Shown here piece by piece: positions 48,645 to 58,010 of a stretch of 64,000 nucleotides of DNA. How positions within the stretch are numbered: position 1 is the stretch's first letter; the number at the start of each line of letters is the position of its first letter. The position numbers and the translations under genes are program-made. This DNA is from Paracoccus shanxieyensis (GTDB lineage: Bacteria; Pseudomonadota; Alphaproteobacteria; Rhodobacterales; Rhodobacteraceae), in contig NZ_WMII01000004.1 of the NCBI RefSeq assembly GCF_009711265.1, forward strand, positions 1-64,000, in the 5' to 3' direction. The notes under the pieces were generated by a model. The model made no database searches and was not told the DNA's origin. It was given only the letters and a program-made list of their open reading frames with translations.

Positions 48645-50699
48645 ATGACTTGGCGTATCGGCGTGGATTCGGGCGGAACATTCACCGATGTCTGCCTGTT
48701 TGACGACACCTCGGGCGAGGTGACGATCTGGAAGGTCTCCTCGACCCCGGACGATCCGTCGCGTGGCATCACCCAAGGCGTGTGCGAAGGATTGGAGCAG
48801 GTCGGCGCCGAAGCCGAAACGATCAGCTTTCTGGGCCATGGCACCACCGTCGCCACGAATGCGCTGATCCAGGGCCGCGGCGTCAAGACCGGGCTGATCA
48901 CCACGGACGGTTTTCGCGATCTGCTGGAAATCGGCCGGCAGAAGCGTCCCGATCTGTATGATCCGCAGGCCGACAAACCGGACACGCTGGTCAGCCGCGA
49001 CCTGCGGCTGGGCGTGGTGGAACGCCTGCGCGCCGATGGCTCGGTCGAGGACGCGCTGGACGAAGACGCCTTCCGCAATGCGGTGCAAGAATTGAAGGCG
49101 CAGGGCGTGCAATCGCTGGCGGTGTCGTTTCTGTACAGCTTCCTGAACGATGCGCATGAACGCCGCGCCGCCGCCATCATCGCCGAGGAATTCCCGGACG
49201 CCTTCACCGCCATCTCCTCGGATATCGCGCCCGAGTTCCGCGAATACGAACGGCTGTCCACCACGGTGGTCAATGCCTATCTGGGGCCGGTCATGAAAGG
49301 CTATGTCCGGGCGCTGAAACAGAAGCTGAACGATCTGGGCCTGAAGGTCGCGCCGCAACTGACGCAATCGAATGGCGGCGTCATCGCCTTTGACACGGCG
49401 GCCGAAATGCCGGTGCGCACGGTGCTGTCGGGCCCCTCGACCGGGGTGGTCGCGGCGCAGGCCATTGGTCGCATGACCGGCATCCCGAACCTGATCACCT
49501 TCGACATGGGCGGCACCAGTTCGGATGTGGCGCTGCTGTCGGATGGCGAATGCCGCGTCGTCAACGAGGCCGTCGTGCATGGCTATCCGCTGAAAGTGCC
49601 GATGCTGGACATTCACACCGTGGGTGCTGGCGGCGGCTCGATCGCCTATGTCGACAATGGCGGGCTGCTGAAGGTCGGGCCGCGCAGCGCCGGGGCCAAT
49701 CCCGGCCCGGCCTGCTATGGCCTTGGCAATGGTGAACCCACCGTCACCGACGCCAATGTCGTCTTGCAGACCCAGAACCCGGAATACCTGCTGAACGGCC
49801 GCATGAAGATCGACCGCAGCCTGTCGGTGGCCGCGATCCAGACGCTGGCCGACCGGCTGGGGATGGAGATGCTGGAAACCGCGAATGGCATCATCGACAT
49901 CGTGGTGGCCAATATGGCCAAGGCGATCCGGGTGATCTCGGTCCAGCGCGGCCATGATCCGCGCGACTATACGCTGGTGGCCTTTGGCGGCGCCGGTCCG
50001 GTGCAGGCAACGCGGCTGGCGCGCGAGCTGGGCATGACGCGCGTGCTGATCCCGCGCACGCCGGGGGTGCTGTGCGCGCTTGGCCTGCTGATGACGGACC
50101 TGCGCAGCGATTTTTCCGCAACCAGCCTGATACGGCTGGATGAGGCCACGCCCGACCGGGTCGGCGAGATCTTCGCCGATCTGGCCGCCCGTGCCGACGC
50201 GTGGTTCGATGCCGAAGCCATTGCCGGTCCGGCGCGGGTGCTGAACCTCAGCGTCGATGTGCGCTATGCCGGGCAGAACTATGAAATAGGCGTGGCCCTG
50301 CCCGAAGGTCCGATCAATGCCGCCAGTTTCGATGCGATCCGCGACGGCTTTCTGGCCGCGCATCGCCAGCTTTACGGCTTTGTGGCCGAGGGCGAGCCGA
50401 TGCAGCTGGTCACGTTCCGTGCCGCCGCCAGCGGTCTGGTGCAAAAGGCCGAATTCGCCCCGCAGCCGCCGCAGGGTGCCGATGCCAGCGCCGCCATCAC
50501 CGGCAGCCGCCCGGTCTGGATGCTGGAAGCCCGCGATTTCGTCGAAACCACGCTGTTCGACCGGGCCAGACTGCACAGCGGCAATGTCATCCCCGGCCCC
50601 GCGATCATCGACCAGATGGACAGCACCACCGTCGTCCCGCCCGGCATGACCGCAACCGTCGATCCCTATCTGAACCTCATTCTGGAGGCCGCACAGTGA
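48645..50699 (+). CDS. hyuA: Hydantoinase/oxoprolinase subunit A
   Basis: ATG 48645 follows AGGA; the ATG five codons earlier has no clear ribosome site. The 684-residue protein has the N-terminal actin/HSP70-like ATPase fold: TWRIGVDSGGTFTDVCLFDD, GHGTTVATNALIQG and TFDMGGTSSDVALLSDG. It acts with the B subunit in ATP-dependent opening of a lactam ring (5-oxoproline, hydantoin or N-methylhydantoin) or in related carboxylation of ketones. Which ring is opened cannot be read from sequence. Its partner gene overlaps its stop. Confidence 0.92.
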   Translation: MTWRIGVDSGGTFTDVCLFDDTSGEVTIWKVSSTPDDPSRGITQGVCEGLEQVGAEAETISFLGHGTTVATNALIQGRGVKTGLITTDGFRDLLEIGRQKRPDLYDPQADKPDTLVSRDLRLGVVERLRADGSVEDALDEDAFRNAVQELKAQGVQSLAVSFLYSFLNDAHERRAAAIIAEEFPDAFTAISSDIAPEFREYERLSTTVVNAYLGPVMKGYVRALKQKLNDLGLKVAPQLTQSNGGVIAFDTAAEMPVRTVLSGPSTGVVAAQAIGRMTGIPNLITFDMGGTSSDVALLSDGECRVVNEAVVHGYPLKVPMLDIHTVGAGGGSIAYVDNGGLLKVGPRSAGANPGPACYGLGNGEPTVTDANVVLQTQNPEYLLNGRMKIDRSLSVAAIQTLADRLGMEMLETANGIIDIVVANMAKAIRVISVQRGHDPRDYTLVAFGGAGPVQATRLARELGMTRVLIPRTPGVLCALGLLMTDLRSDFSATSLIRLDEATPDRVGEIFADLAARADAWFDAEAIAGPARVLNLSVDVRYAGQNYEIGVALPEGPINAASFDAIRDGFLAAHRQLYGFVAEGEPMQLVTFRAAASGLVQKAEFAPQPPQGADASAAITGSRPVWMLEARDFVETTLFDRARLHSGNVIPGPAIIDQMDSTTVVPPGMTATVDPYLNLILEAAQ

Positions 50700-52300
50700 A
50701 CATGATCCCCCGCGTCAAGCTGAACCCGATCACCGTCGAGGTCATCGGCTCGGCCTTCGCCTCATCCGTCGAGGAAATGGGCGAGGCACTGGTCCGCGCC
50801 TCGTATTCCACGAATATCAAGGAACGCCGCGACTGTTCGACGGCGCTGTTCGATGCCTCGGGACGGATGCTGTGTCAGGCCGAACACATCCCGATGCATC
50901 TGGGCAGCTTCATCGGATTCATCCCGTGGATCCTGCGCCATTTCGGCGAGGATGCGATCCGTCCGGGCGATGTCTTCATGGGCAACGACGCCTATGAGGG
51001 GGGCGGCACCCACCTGCCCGACATCGTGCTGGCCGAGCCGATCTTCGTCGAAGGCAAGCTGGTCGCATGGGCGATCAACACCGCCCACCATTCCGATTTC
51101 GCCGACCGGGGCCATGCCCATATCTATCAGGAAGGCCTGCGCATCCCGCCGGTCCGCCTGTATCGCGAAGGCCAGTTGCAGGACGACATCCAGCGGCTGT
51201 TCCTGCTGAACTGTCAGGTGCCTGCCGAACGCATCTCGGATCTCAGGGCGCAGCTGGCGGCCAACCGGCTGGGCAGCATCCGCATGACCGAACTTTGCGC
51301 GAAATACGGGCTGGAAACCGTGCTGGCGGCGGGATCGGAGCTGATGGACTATGCCGAACGCAAGATGCGCGCGGGCATCAGCGCCATCCCGGACGGGCGT
51401 TACACATTCTCGGACGTGTTCGACAGCGAGGCGCTGGAGACGCCGCTGGACCTGTCGGTCACCATCGACGTGAAAGGGGATCAGATCGCACTGGATTTCG
51501 TCAGCCCGCCGCAGGTGCGCGCCGGTCTGAATGTCGTCTATACCGCGTTGCTGGCCACAGTCTATTACGCGGTGAAAACCGTGGTCGATCCGACCGTGCT
51601 GCCCAATGCCGGGCTGGCCCGCCCGATCACCGTCACCGCCAAGGAAGGCACGCTGCTGCGCTGCGCCCATCCCGCGGCGGTCGATGGCCGCATCACCGCC
51701 TGTCAGCGGGTGGTCGATCTGATCCACGGGGCGCTGGCGCAGGTCGTGCCGCATCGGGTCACTGCGGCCTCGAACGGTTCGGTCGCGGTCGCGCATTTCA
51801 ACGGTCGGCGCGAGGATGGCGGGCTTTGGGTCTATCTTGAAACCATCGGCGGCGGCTTCGGCGCGCGCCACAACAAGGACGGGCTGGACGGCGTGCATGT
51901 GCATATGACCAACACCTCGAACCTGCCGGTCGAGGCGCTGGAGAACGAATATCCGATCACGCTGCGCCGGTATGAGCTGGTGGACGGCTCGGGCGGTGAC
52001 GGGCAGTTCGTCGGCGGCATGGGGCTGCGCCGGGTCTATCGCGCGGAGAAGCCCTGCCGGGTTCAGGTCATGGGCGCGCGGCTGAGTTCGCAGCCTTGGG
52101 GGCTGGATGGCGGTCAGCCGGGCGCCAGCGGCTATTTCACGCTGAACGGCGAACGCAGCGGCTTTGAACGCGATGCCGTCGATCTGGTCGCGGGCGATGT
52201 GCTGGAGATCGTCACGCCGGGGGCGGGCGGCTATGGCGCACCAAAGATGCGCGATGCGGCGACCCGCGACCGCGATCTGCGGGAAAAACGCTTCAATTAA
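50696..52300 (+). CDS. hyuB: Hydantoinase/oxoprolinase subunit B
   Basis: The likely start is GTG 50696, which overlaps the hyuA stop in GTGA and lies eight bases after GGAGG; ATG 50702 is two codons later. The 534-residue protein has family-specific blocks: NPITVEVIGSAFASSVEEMGEAL, STNIKERRDCSTALFDASGRM, GNDAYEGGGTHLPDIVL and TIGGGFGARHNKDGLDGVHVH. Typical length (520-580) and full coverage suggest that it is intact. Together with HyuA it makes the ATP-dependent amidohydrolase. Confidence 0.93.
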   Translation: MNMIPRVKLNPITVEVIGSAFASSVEEMGEALVRASYSTNIKERRDCSTALFDASGRMLCQAEHIPMHLGSFIGFIPWILRHFGEDAIRPGDVFMGNDAYEGGGTHLPDIVLAEPIFVEGKLVAWAINTAHHSDFADRGHAHIYQEGLRIPPVRLYREGQLQDDIQRLFLLNCQVPAERISDLRAQLAANRLGSIRMTELCAKYGLETVLAAGSELMDYAERKMRAGISAIPDGRYTFSDVFDSEALETPLDLSVTIDVKGDQIALDFVSPPQVRAGLNVVYTALLATVYYAVKTVVDPTVLPNAGLARPITVTAKEGTLLRCAHPAAVDGRITACQRVVDLIHGALAQVVPHRVTAASNGSVAVAHFNGRREDGGLWVYLETIGGGFGARHNKDGLDGVHVHMTNTSNLPVEALENEYPITLRRYELVDGSGGDGQFVGGMGLRRVYRAEKPCRVQVMGARLSSQPWGLDGGQPGASGYFTLNGERSGFERDAVDLVAGDVLEIVTPGAGGYGAPKMRDAATRDRDLREKRFN

Positions 52301-52370
52301 TCCGCAAAGCTTGACTTGCCCGCCGTTCCGGCCACACCGGAAGGTGGGCACGTCTGACAGGAGCGATCAT

Positions 52371-53165
52371 TTGGCCAGACAATCTTCCTCGAATGCCGGT
52401 CGGGCGGCAGAAATCCTGATCCAGCTTGGACAGGCCGACCGCCGGGGGATGGCGCTGGCAAGTCTTGCCGAAACCCTGGGCGAGGCGAAATCCTCGGTCC
52501 ATCGCACTCTGGTCGCCCTGGCCGATTTCGGGCTGGTCATGCAAAGCGGCAATCGCGGCAATTACATGCTGGGCCCGGCCGCCTATGCGCTGGCCCATCG
52601 CAGCACCGGCGCGAATGAAATCGTCGCCACCTATCGCCCTGCCCTGATCGAGATCACCGGCAGGACGCAGTTTTCGACCTATCTGATGGTGCGGTCCGGA
52701 CTGGACACGATCTGTCTGGACCATCAGATGGGCCAGATCGCGGCACAGCCCTATGTCTCGGGCATCGGCGGGCGCATCCCCATGGGGGTCGGCGTGTCCG
52801 GGGTCTGCATTCTTGGCATGATGGACCCGCGCAGCCGCAGCCGCAGTCTGGATCTGCTTGAGGACCGGCTGGCCGATTGGAACCTGACCCGCCCGCAGAT
52901 CGAATCCGAGATCGCCGAGTTCCAGCGCCACGGATTTCTGCGCGGCATCCGGCGCAGCGCGGGCATCGAAAGCCTGACGCTGGCCGTGCCGATCCTCAGC
53001 GACCATCTGCGCGGGATCGAGACCTCGATATCGCTGCTTGCGCCGCTGAACGTGCTGGATGCCGCGGCCGAGCAGAACGCGGTCCATGTCATGCGCGATG
53101 CCATCGCCATGGCCGGACACCACGCGAATGTCACCACACGCCATGCCGATACTGCCGCGAAGTGA
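52371..53165 (+). CDS. IclR-family transcriptional regulator
   Basis: I choose TTG 52371, seven bases after AGGAG; no ATG is near the N-terminal domain. The 264-residue protein has a winged HTH (residues 8-65; RAAEILIQLGQADRRGMALASLAETLG, then VHRTLVALADFGLVMQ) and an IclR effector domain (residues 80-250). It follows hyuB by 70 bp and shares its strand. Regulators of this family bind short palindromes in divergent promoters; the pair at 48406-48424 and 48479-48497 is the obvious candidate. The inducer is probably the imported compound or its ring-opened product. Confidence 0.88.
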   Translation: MARQSSSNAGRAAEILIQLGQADRRGMALASLAETLGEAKSSVHRTLVALADFGLVMQSGNRGNYMLGPAAYALAHRSTGANEIVATYRPALIEITGRTQFSTYLMVRSGLDTICLDHQMGQIAAQPYVSGIGGRIPMGVGVSGVCILGMMDPRSRSRSLDLLEDRLADWNLTRPQIESEIAEFQRHGFLRGIRRSAGIESLTLAVPILSDHLRGIETSISLLAPLNVLDAAAEQNAVHVMRDAIAMAGHHANVTTRHADTAAK

Positions 53166-53276
53166 TACGCGGATCGGAAGGCTGCTGGCCAAAGGCGCGA
53201 AGTCCGGTCCGCATGACCATGCGACTGTCATGAACCGGCGATAAGCTGGGGCCTTTCCAAGCGAAAGGGCAGCGAC

Positions 53277-53588
53277 ATGAACGTCTGGGCCACGATCATC
53301 CTGTGGGACGATGCCGATCCAAACAGCGACCGGATCGTCAGGGAAACAGCGCAAGAACGGCTGACGATCGCCTTTGTGCCGACGGTCGACGCCGCCGCTG
53401 CCGTCGCATCCCAGCTTGTCGAGGACGGCGCGGAGTTGGTCGAGCTTTGCGGCGGCTTCGGCCTTGATGCGGGCGCTGTGGTCTCCAAAGCTGTCCAAGG
53501 CCGCGCGGCGGTCGGCGCCGTGGCCTTCGGGATCGAGTCGATCACGCAGGCAGCCGCCTACAAGGCCAAGTTCGAGGCATCCGCCTGA
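53277..53588 (+). CDS. DUF6506-type small protein
   Basis: The 103-residue protein (MNVWATIILWDDADPNSDRI to AAYKAKFEASA) has alternating strand/helix order and the phrase GAELVELCGGFGLDAGAVV in its centre. I recall this as a short family of unknown function, DUF6506. No catalytic residues can be assigned with confidence; the conserved-looking Cys in LCGGF is notable. An AAAGGG ribosome site precedes the ATG. It lies just before the genomic island and is not part of it. Confidence 0.75.
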   Translation: MNVWATIILWDDADPNSDRIVRETAQERLTIAFVPTVDAAAAVASQLVEDGAELVELCGGFGLDAGAVVSKAVQGRAAVGAVAFGIESITQAAAYKAKFEASA

Positions 53589-54143
53589 AACGTGCTTTTC
53601 CCCGCCCGCGCCGGATCCACGATCTGGCTGTCTGAAGGGGTAAAGCCCTGCGGACGCGTCAGGGCGTTGGGCAAGCGTGTAAGGCAGGCCGGCGCAGGCC
53701 GGTCACGCGGCAATTCGGCACACGCGCATAAGCGCGGCAATCCGGTGCAAAAACGCAGATATGGCCCTTATTTCCCAGACCAGCGCAGGCGGACAATGGA
53801 TGTCCAATCACAGCCCAACTTGTGCGCTATCTTATGCGCAGGCTGAACCGGAAGCCGCCGAACCTGTTACGCGCAACACGCACGCCCATGTCGGCAAGTG
53901 GATAAATCATTGATTTAATGGCGCACCCGAAGGGATTCGAACCCCTGGCCTCTGCCTTCGGAGGGATTACGACTAGCTCCGTCGATTACCGAAAGGGGCA
54001 CGCCATGATGCGCTATGTTACTGTAAATAAAAAGGAATTTGATTTCCTTCGCCGACAAGCCTATCCTTCTGTTCGCCACGGTTTTCGCCCTGCTGCTTAC
54101 GTGGTGCTTACGCGGGTTTTCGGGCATGTGACGGAGGAAGTCC
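53589..54143. other. Gene-free junction region between core genome and island
   Basis: The first 330 bp, left of the attachment site, hold GC-rich imperfect repeats (GGCCGG around 53688-53701) but no gene I accept; a frame at 53592-53846 has no RBS or known match. The tRNA fragment at 53919-53965 follows. From 53966 to 54143 the base composition drops and the leader of the integrase gene begins. Confidence 0.5.
53919..53965 (-). other. tRNA-Arg(CCG) 3' fragment, attachment site of the island
   Basis: On the minus strand this 47-bp piece is the last part of a tRNA-Arg gene: loop CTCCGAA with anticodon CCG, variable loop, T-arm with GGTTCGAATCCC, acceptor strand CGGGTGC, and an encoded CCA (plus 53919-53921). 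The homology ends inside the 5' side of the anticodon stem (53966 on), so the gene is incomplete. A site-specific integrase starts 178 bp away. This is the usual copy of the tRNA 3' end left at one border of an integrated element. Confidence 0.9.
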
Positions 54144-55502
54144 ATGGCTAAACTTACAAAACGCGTCGTCGATGCGGCGGAAAGCCGTCGCAGTGATTAC
54201 GTGATCTGGGACGATGAGCTACCCGGTTTCGGGCTTCGTGTCTTCACATCAGGCAAGCGCAGCTATGTGATCCAGTATCGCCAGGGAGGACGGTCGCGGC
54301 GCTACACCATCGGCCTGCATGGTATCTGGACGCCAGAACTGGCCCGCCAGGAGGCCAAGGTCCAACTTGGCAGGATCGCGCGCGGCGAAGACCCGGCCGA
54401 GGAAAAGCAGCTCGATCGCAAGTCCATGTCGGTCAAGGAACTCTGCACTCTTTATCTGAATGACATGAACGCCGGTCTCATCATGGGGAAAGGCGGCCGT
54501 CCAAAGAAGCACAGCACGATTGTGACCGATACCGGGCGGATCAACCGGCACATCATCCCGCTCTTGGGCAGTCGGCGGGTGCGTGACTTGACCAAATCCG
54601 ACGTCAACAAGCTCCTCAAAGACGTCATGGCGGGTAAAACTCGGATTTCGGTCAAGACCGATAAGCTTAGAGGCAGGGCCATTGTCCGCGGCGGTCCTGG
54701 GACTGCCGCTCGAACCGTCAGCCTTCTCGGCGGTATTCTTACCTATGCCGTCGATGCTGGGATCATCGAGCGGAACCCGGCGCATGGCATCAAGAAACCG
54801 AAGGATAACGTCCGCAAGCGTCGGCTGTCCGAGGCGGAGTATCGCCTACTTGGTGTCTTGCTGCGCAAAGCAGCGCAGAACGAGAATTATGCCATGACCG
54901 TCGAGATCATCCGCCAGATCACCATGACGGGTTGCCGCCGATCGGAAATGATCGGGCTAAGCTGGAGCGAAGTTGACGCCCAAGCCAGTTGCCTGCGCCT
55001 TGAAGACAGCAAGGAAGGCTATTCCATTCGGCCCATCGGGCTGCCTGTCGTGGAGTATCTGGAAGAGCGCGCCAAGTCGCGTATCGGCACTTATGTGTTT
55101 CCCGGCCGTGATGAGGACAGAGCGTTCGGCAGCTTCCCCAATCACTGGAAGAAGATCTTCACGGACTCCCCGCTTGCCGATGTCACTCCCCACGTTCTTC
55201 GCCATAGCTTCGCGAGCATAGCGAATGATCTCGGGTTCACGGAGATCACCATCGCCGCTCTCGTCGGTCACGCCAAGGGGTCTGTCACGAGCAATTACAT
55301 CCACACCGTCGACACGGCCCTCATCATGGCGGCCGACACGATTGCTGGCTACATTCAGGGCCTGCTCGATGGCATCGAGTTCAAGCAGACCGCCTACGCG
55401 CTGGATCGGGACTCCCGGAAGACGTCGCTCGCGCGCTTCCTTCAGAAGGCAGCAGGCAACGACGACAGAACCGCCGACGTGGCGCAGCCTCTGGCGGCTT
55501 GA
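54144..55502 (+). CDS. Tyrosine recombinase (P4-type integrase)
   Basis: The 452-residue integrase inserts the element at the tRNA-Arg site. ATG 54144 follows GGAGGAAG. An N-terminal arm-binding domain (residues 1-90; VIWDDELPGFGLRVFTSGKRS) and a core-binding helical domain (residues 95-215) precede the catalytic domain. Catalytic residues: Arg in TGCRRSEMIG, His-x-x-Arg in PHVLRHSFASI, His in LVGHAKGSV and the Tyr nucleophile in SNYIHT. It reads away from the attachment site into the island. Confidence 0.93.
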   Translation: MAKLTKRVVDAAESRRSDYVIWDDELPGFGLRVFTSGKRSYVIQYRQGGRSRRYTIGLHGIWTPELARQEAKVQLGRIARGEDPAEEKQLDRKSMSVKELCTLYLNDMNAGLIMGKGGRPKKHSTIVTDTGRINRHIIPLLGSRRVRDLTKSDVNKLLKDVMAGKTRISVKTDKLRGRAIVRGGPGTAARTVSLLGGILTYAVDAGIIERNPAHGIKKPKDNVRKRRLSEAEYRLLGVLLRKAAQNENYAMTVEIIRQITMTGCRRSEMIGLSWSEVDAQASCLRLEDSKEGYSIRPIGLPVVEYLEERAKSRIGTYVFPGRDEDRAFGSFPNHWKKIFTDSPLADVTPHVLRHSFASIANDLGFTEITIAALVGHAKGSVTSNYIHTVDTALIMAADTIAGYIQGLLDGIEFKQTAYALDRDSRKTSLARFLQKAAGNDDRTADVAQPLAA

Positions 55503-55550
55503 GGATGGCGGAAACGGCTGGCGGATCGTGGGTCAGCCTTGAAATTGGGG

Positions 55551-55600
55551 CGCCTCCAATATATATTCCGACACATCGGAAGATTTATTGGTTGGAGGCG
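55551..55600. promoter_or_regulatory. Nested inverted repeats in front of the DUF433 gene
   Basis: Outer arms CGCCTCCAA (55551-55559) and TTGGAGGCG (55592-55600) enclose inner arms TTCCGA (55566-55571) and TCGGAA (55576-55581). The Shine-Dalgarno GGAGG lies in the right outer arm, three bases before ATG 55604 after the arm. The element could be an operator for the antitoxin or an mRNA hairpin that hides the ribosome site. ATATATATT between the arms may be part of the promoter. Confidence 0.65.
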
Positions 55601-55603
55601 TCC

Positions 55604-56254
55604 ATGCCCGCGACTGAAATGCTGAAGGCCACGGAGGCGGCCGTGGTCGCCCGCGTCAGCCTGCGCGATGTCAATCGCGTCATCGACGAGCGCATCCTGC
55701 CCGAAACGCTGGTCTCGGTCGAAAACGGACGTTTCGTGCTAGGGGCCGCCTGCACCCTGATCGCCTTCTATTTCGAGAGCGCCAAACGGCTGACCTCGGA
55801 GGAACGCCTGTTCGCCATCCGCTCCGCCGAGCCACGGTTGCGGCGCTGGAACCGCGCAGCCACCGAGGCCATGCTGAAAGCCGACTGGACCGTTCGCCAC
55901 GACTTCCTGACCATCGACCTTCTGCCCTTCTTCGAGCGTTCCGTCGCACGGCTGGAACGGCTGGACGCCGCGCGCGAGGTGGTCACCATCTCCGATGACA
56001 TCATGGGCGGCACCCCGGTCATCAGCGGCACGCGCGTTCCGGTTCACGACGTCGCGGCCGCATTGGCGGCGGGCGTCCCCGCCAAGGAGATCCTTGAGGA
56101 TTATCCGTCTCTGACCGAGGACAGGCTGGAATTGGCCGCGCTCTATGCGGAGGCCAACCCCCTTCGCGGACGGCCGAAGCCGCTCATCGCCAGACTGCCC
56201 GAAGGTGCGCGCATCCTCTCGGATCATCGCGTGCCGCGCAGGCGAGCCGGATGA
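55604..56254 (+). CDS. DUF433-domain antitoxin-like protein
   Basis: The 216-residue protein ends in a DUF433 domain (about residues 125-190; TISDDIMGGTPVISGTRVPV, then HDVAAALAAGVPAKEILEDYPSLTED), a short winged-helix fold found in antitoxins paired with PIN-like proteins. The N-terminal part (residues 1-115) is an extra helical domain (VVARVSLRDVNRVIDERILP) that resembles a MerR-like or HTH module, which makes the protein longer than most DUF433 antitoxins. The stop overlaps the toxin start (ATGA). It probably binds the nested repeat in its own promoter. Confidence 0.82.
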   Translation: MPATEMLKATEAAVVARVSLRDVNRVIDERILPETLVSVENGRFVLGAACTLIAFYFESAKRLTSEERLFAIRSAEPRLRRWNRAATEAMLKADWTVRHDFLTIDLLPFFERSVARLERLDAAREVVTISDDIMGGTPVISGTRVPVHDVAAALAAGVPAKEILEDYPSLTEDRLELAALYAEANPLRGRPKPLIARLPEGARILSDHRVPRRRAG

Positions 56255-56682
56255 AGTTCCTGATCGACGAATGCCTCAGCCCGAAGCTGACCGAGCTGGC
56301 TCACCAGAGGGGGCATGGGGAATCGTCCCATGTCGTCTGGCTGGGCCGCTCGGGCGCGAAGGACTGGGATCTCATCCCCCTCATCATCGAGGACGACTGG
56401 ACCTTCGTGACCCGCAATTCCGTCGATTTCCGGGGCGCAGCCTCGCGCCCCGGCGAGAAAGGGCAATATGCCCGTGTCGATCTGCATGCCGGCCTGGTCT
56501 GCCTCAATGGCCCCGAGGGTATGACGCGAACCCTCCAGTTGGAGTTGTTCGAGCAAGCCCTGCTCGAACTTGACGCCGATCCAGACCTTGTGAACCAGGT
56601 GCTTGAAGTCACGCTGGAGGACGATGACCATCTGCGTGTTATCCGATATGCGCTCCCCTCGGAGCCGGACCAGAGAACCTGA
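56251..56682 (+). CDS. DUF5615 PIN-like toxin
   Basis: The 143-residue protein starts MKFLIDECLSPKLTELAHQRG, with the Asp-Glu pair (residues 6-7) of the PIN-like DUF5615/Mut7-C fold, and has VTRNSVDFRG with a further acidic residue near position 69. Such proteins are presumed RNases. A C-terminal extension (residues 95-143) is rich in Asp and Glu. It overlaps the antitoxin gene by four bases, the classic antitoxin-toxin order. It should help keep the element in the genome. Confidence 0.82.
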   Translation: MKFLIDECLSPKLTELAHQRGHGESSHVVWLGRSGAKDWDLIPLIIEDDWTFVTRNSVDFRGAASRPGEKGQYARVDLHAGLVCLNGPEGMTRTLQLELFEQALLELDADPDLVNQVLEVTLEDDDHLRVIRYALPSEPDQRT

Positions 56683-56693
56683 CGGGAGCGCGA

Positions 56694-58010
56694 TCAGCGC
56701 TCACGCGGCCAAGCCGCGTGCATGTCGTCGATCACATAGGCATGGGCATGGCGTCGACCATGCCCAGCTTCTGCGAGATGCGGATGGTCGGCCGACAGAT
56801 CGGCATGACCGTGTTCAAGCACCTCTGGATCGTCGGCAGGCCAGACGGCGAAGCCGATGCCGATCGCGACAGCGGCCAGCGCGGCCAGAATGATCGCCGT
56901 CATCGGCAGGCCGAGCGTCGCGCCGGCCCACCCGGCAAGCGGATAGGCGATCAGCCAGCAGGCATGGGAAAGCGCGAACTGCGCGGCGAACAGCGCCGGC
57001 CGGTCTTCGGGATTGGCCGAGCGCCGGAGCAGCCGGCCGGATGGCGTCTGTGCCGTGGAATAGCCGACACCGAGCAGGAACCACAGCGGCAACAGCCAGC
57101 CGTAGCCCGGCAGCGCCGCCGCCGCCAGTGTTCCCACCGCCAGCAGCGATGCGCCACCGAGCATCGCCGTTCGATCTGGAATCGAGTCCAGCAGCTTCGG
57201 CAGCGCAAGCGCCGCGACCATCGAGCCGCCACCGAACGCCGCGAGGGCCAGGGCCATCGCCTGGTTGTCGAGGCCATAGACAGCCTGCACGTAAACGACC
57301 GTATTCACGATCACCAGCGCGCCCGCCGAGGCGACTGCGAGGTTGATCGCCAGCAGCCCGCGCAGGCGCGGCGTCGCCAGATAGATGCGGATGCCGCGCG
57401 TCGTGCGGTCGTAGATACCACGAGGTTTCGACGGTTTCGGACTCGGCAGGACGACCGAGATCACCAGAGCCGCCGAGACGAGGAAGCCGATCACCGTGCC
57501 GGCGAATAGGCTATGGAACGAGATGAAGGCGAGAAGTGCCGCCGCCAGCATCGGACTGACGACGCTTTCCAGATCGTAGGCCAGCCGGGAGAGCGACAGC
57601 GCGCGCGTGTATTCCTTCTCGTCCGGCAGGATGTCGGGGATCGTCGCCTGGAAGGTCGGCGTGAAGGCGGCCGAGGCCGATTGCAGCACGAAGATCAGAA
57701 CATAGACCTGCCAAATCTCGGTGACGAAAGGCAGGAAAACGGCAACGGCGGCGCGGACGAGATCGAGCGCCACCAGCATGGCGCGCCGCGGCACACGCTC
57801 GGCGAATGCCGATGCGACCGGCGCGACACCGACATAGGCGATCATCTTGATGGCGAGCGCGGTCCCCAGCACCGCGCCGGCCTCCGCCCCCGCCAGTTCG
57901 AAAGCCAGCAGGCCCAGCGCCACCGTCGCAAGGCCGGTTCCCACCAGTGCGATGACCTGTGCCAGAAAGAGGTGGCGATAGGTCCGGTTTTCGAGGATCG
58001 CCAACATCAC
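56694..58010 (-). CDS. MFS exporter with His-rich C-terminus (NreB-like, nickel)
   Basis: The 438-residue carrier has twelve predicted spans of MFS type (MFS_3/enterobactin-exporter-like start NRTYRHLFLAQVIALVGTGLA). Its C-terminus has about eight His in 40 residues (HGHADLSADHPHLAEAGHG, RRHAHAYV). The nickel exporters NreB and NrsD have just such His-rich tails on an MFS body. The gene overlaps that of a CsoR/RcnR-family metal sensor by four bases, as in nreAB. Export of Ni2+ (possibly Co2+) is therefore the best guess. Confidence 0.82.
   Translation of the reverse strand: MMLAILENRTYRHLFLAQVIALVGTGLATVALGLLAFELAGAEAGAVLGTALAIKMIAYVGVAPVASAFAERVPRRAMLVALDLVRAAVAVFLPFVTEIWQVYVLIFVLQSASAAFTPTFQATIPDILPDEKEYTRALSLSRLAYDLESVVSPMLAAALLAFISFHSLFAGTVIGFLVSAALVISVVLPSPKPSKPRGIYDRTTRGIRIYLATPRLRGLLAINLAVASAGALVIVNTVVYVQAVYGLDNQAMALALAAFGGGSMVAALALPKLLDSIPDRTAMLGGASLLAVGTLAAAALPGYGWLLPLWFLLGVGYSTAQTPSGRLLRRSANPEDRPALFAAQFALSHACWLIAYPLAGWAGATLGLPMTAIILAALAAVAIGIGFAVWPADDPEVLEHGHADLSADHPHLAEAGHGRRHAHAYVIDDMHAAWPRER

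Noticed and set aside
53592..53846. 84-residue frame between the DUF6506 gene and the island
   Set aside because: No ribosome site, Arg/Gly-rich composition and no recognisable domain.
53915..54151. Open frames on both strands across the tRNA fragment (plus 53918-54151, minus 53915-54145)
   Set aside because: They consist of translated tRNA sequence (KGFEPLASAFGG, GFESLRVRH), a common artefact at tRNA attachment sites.
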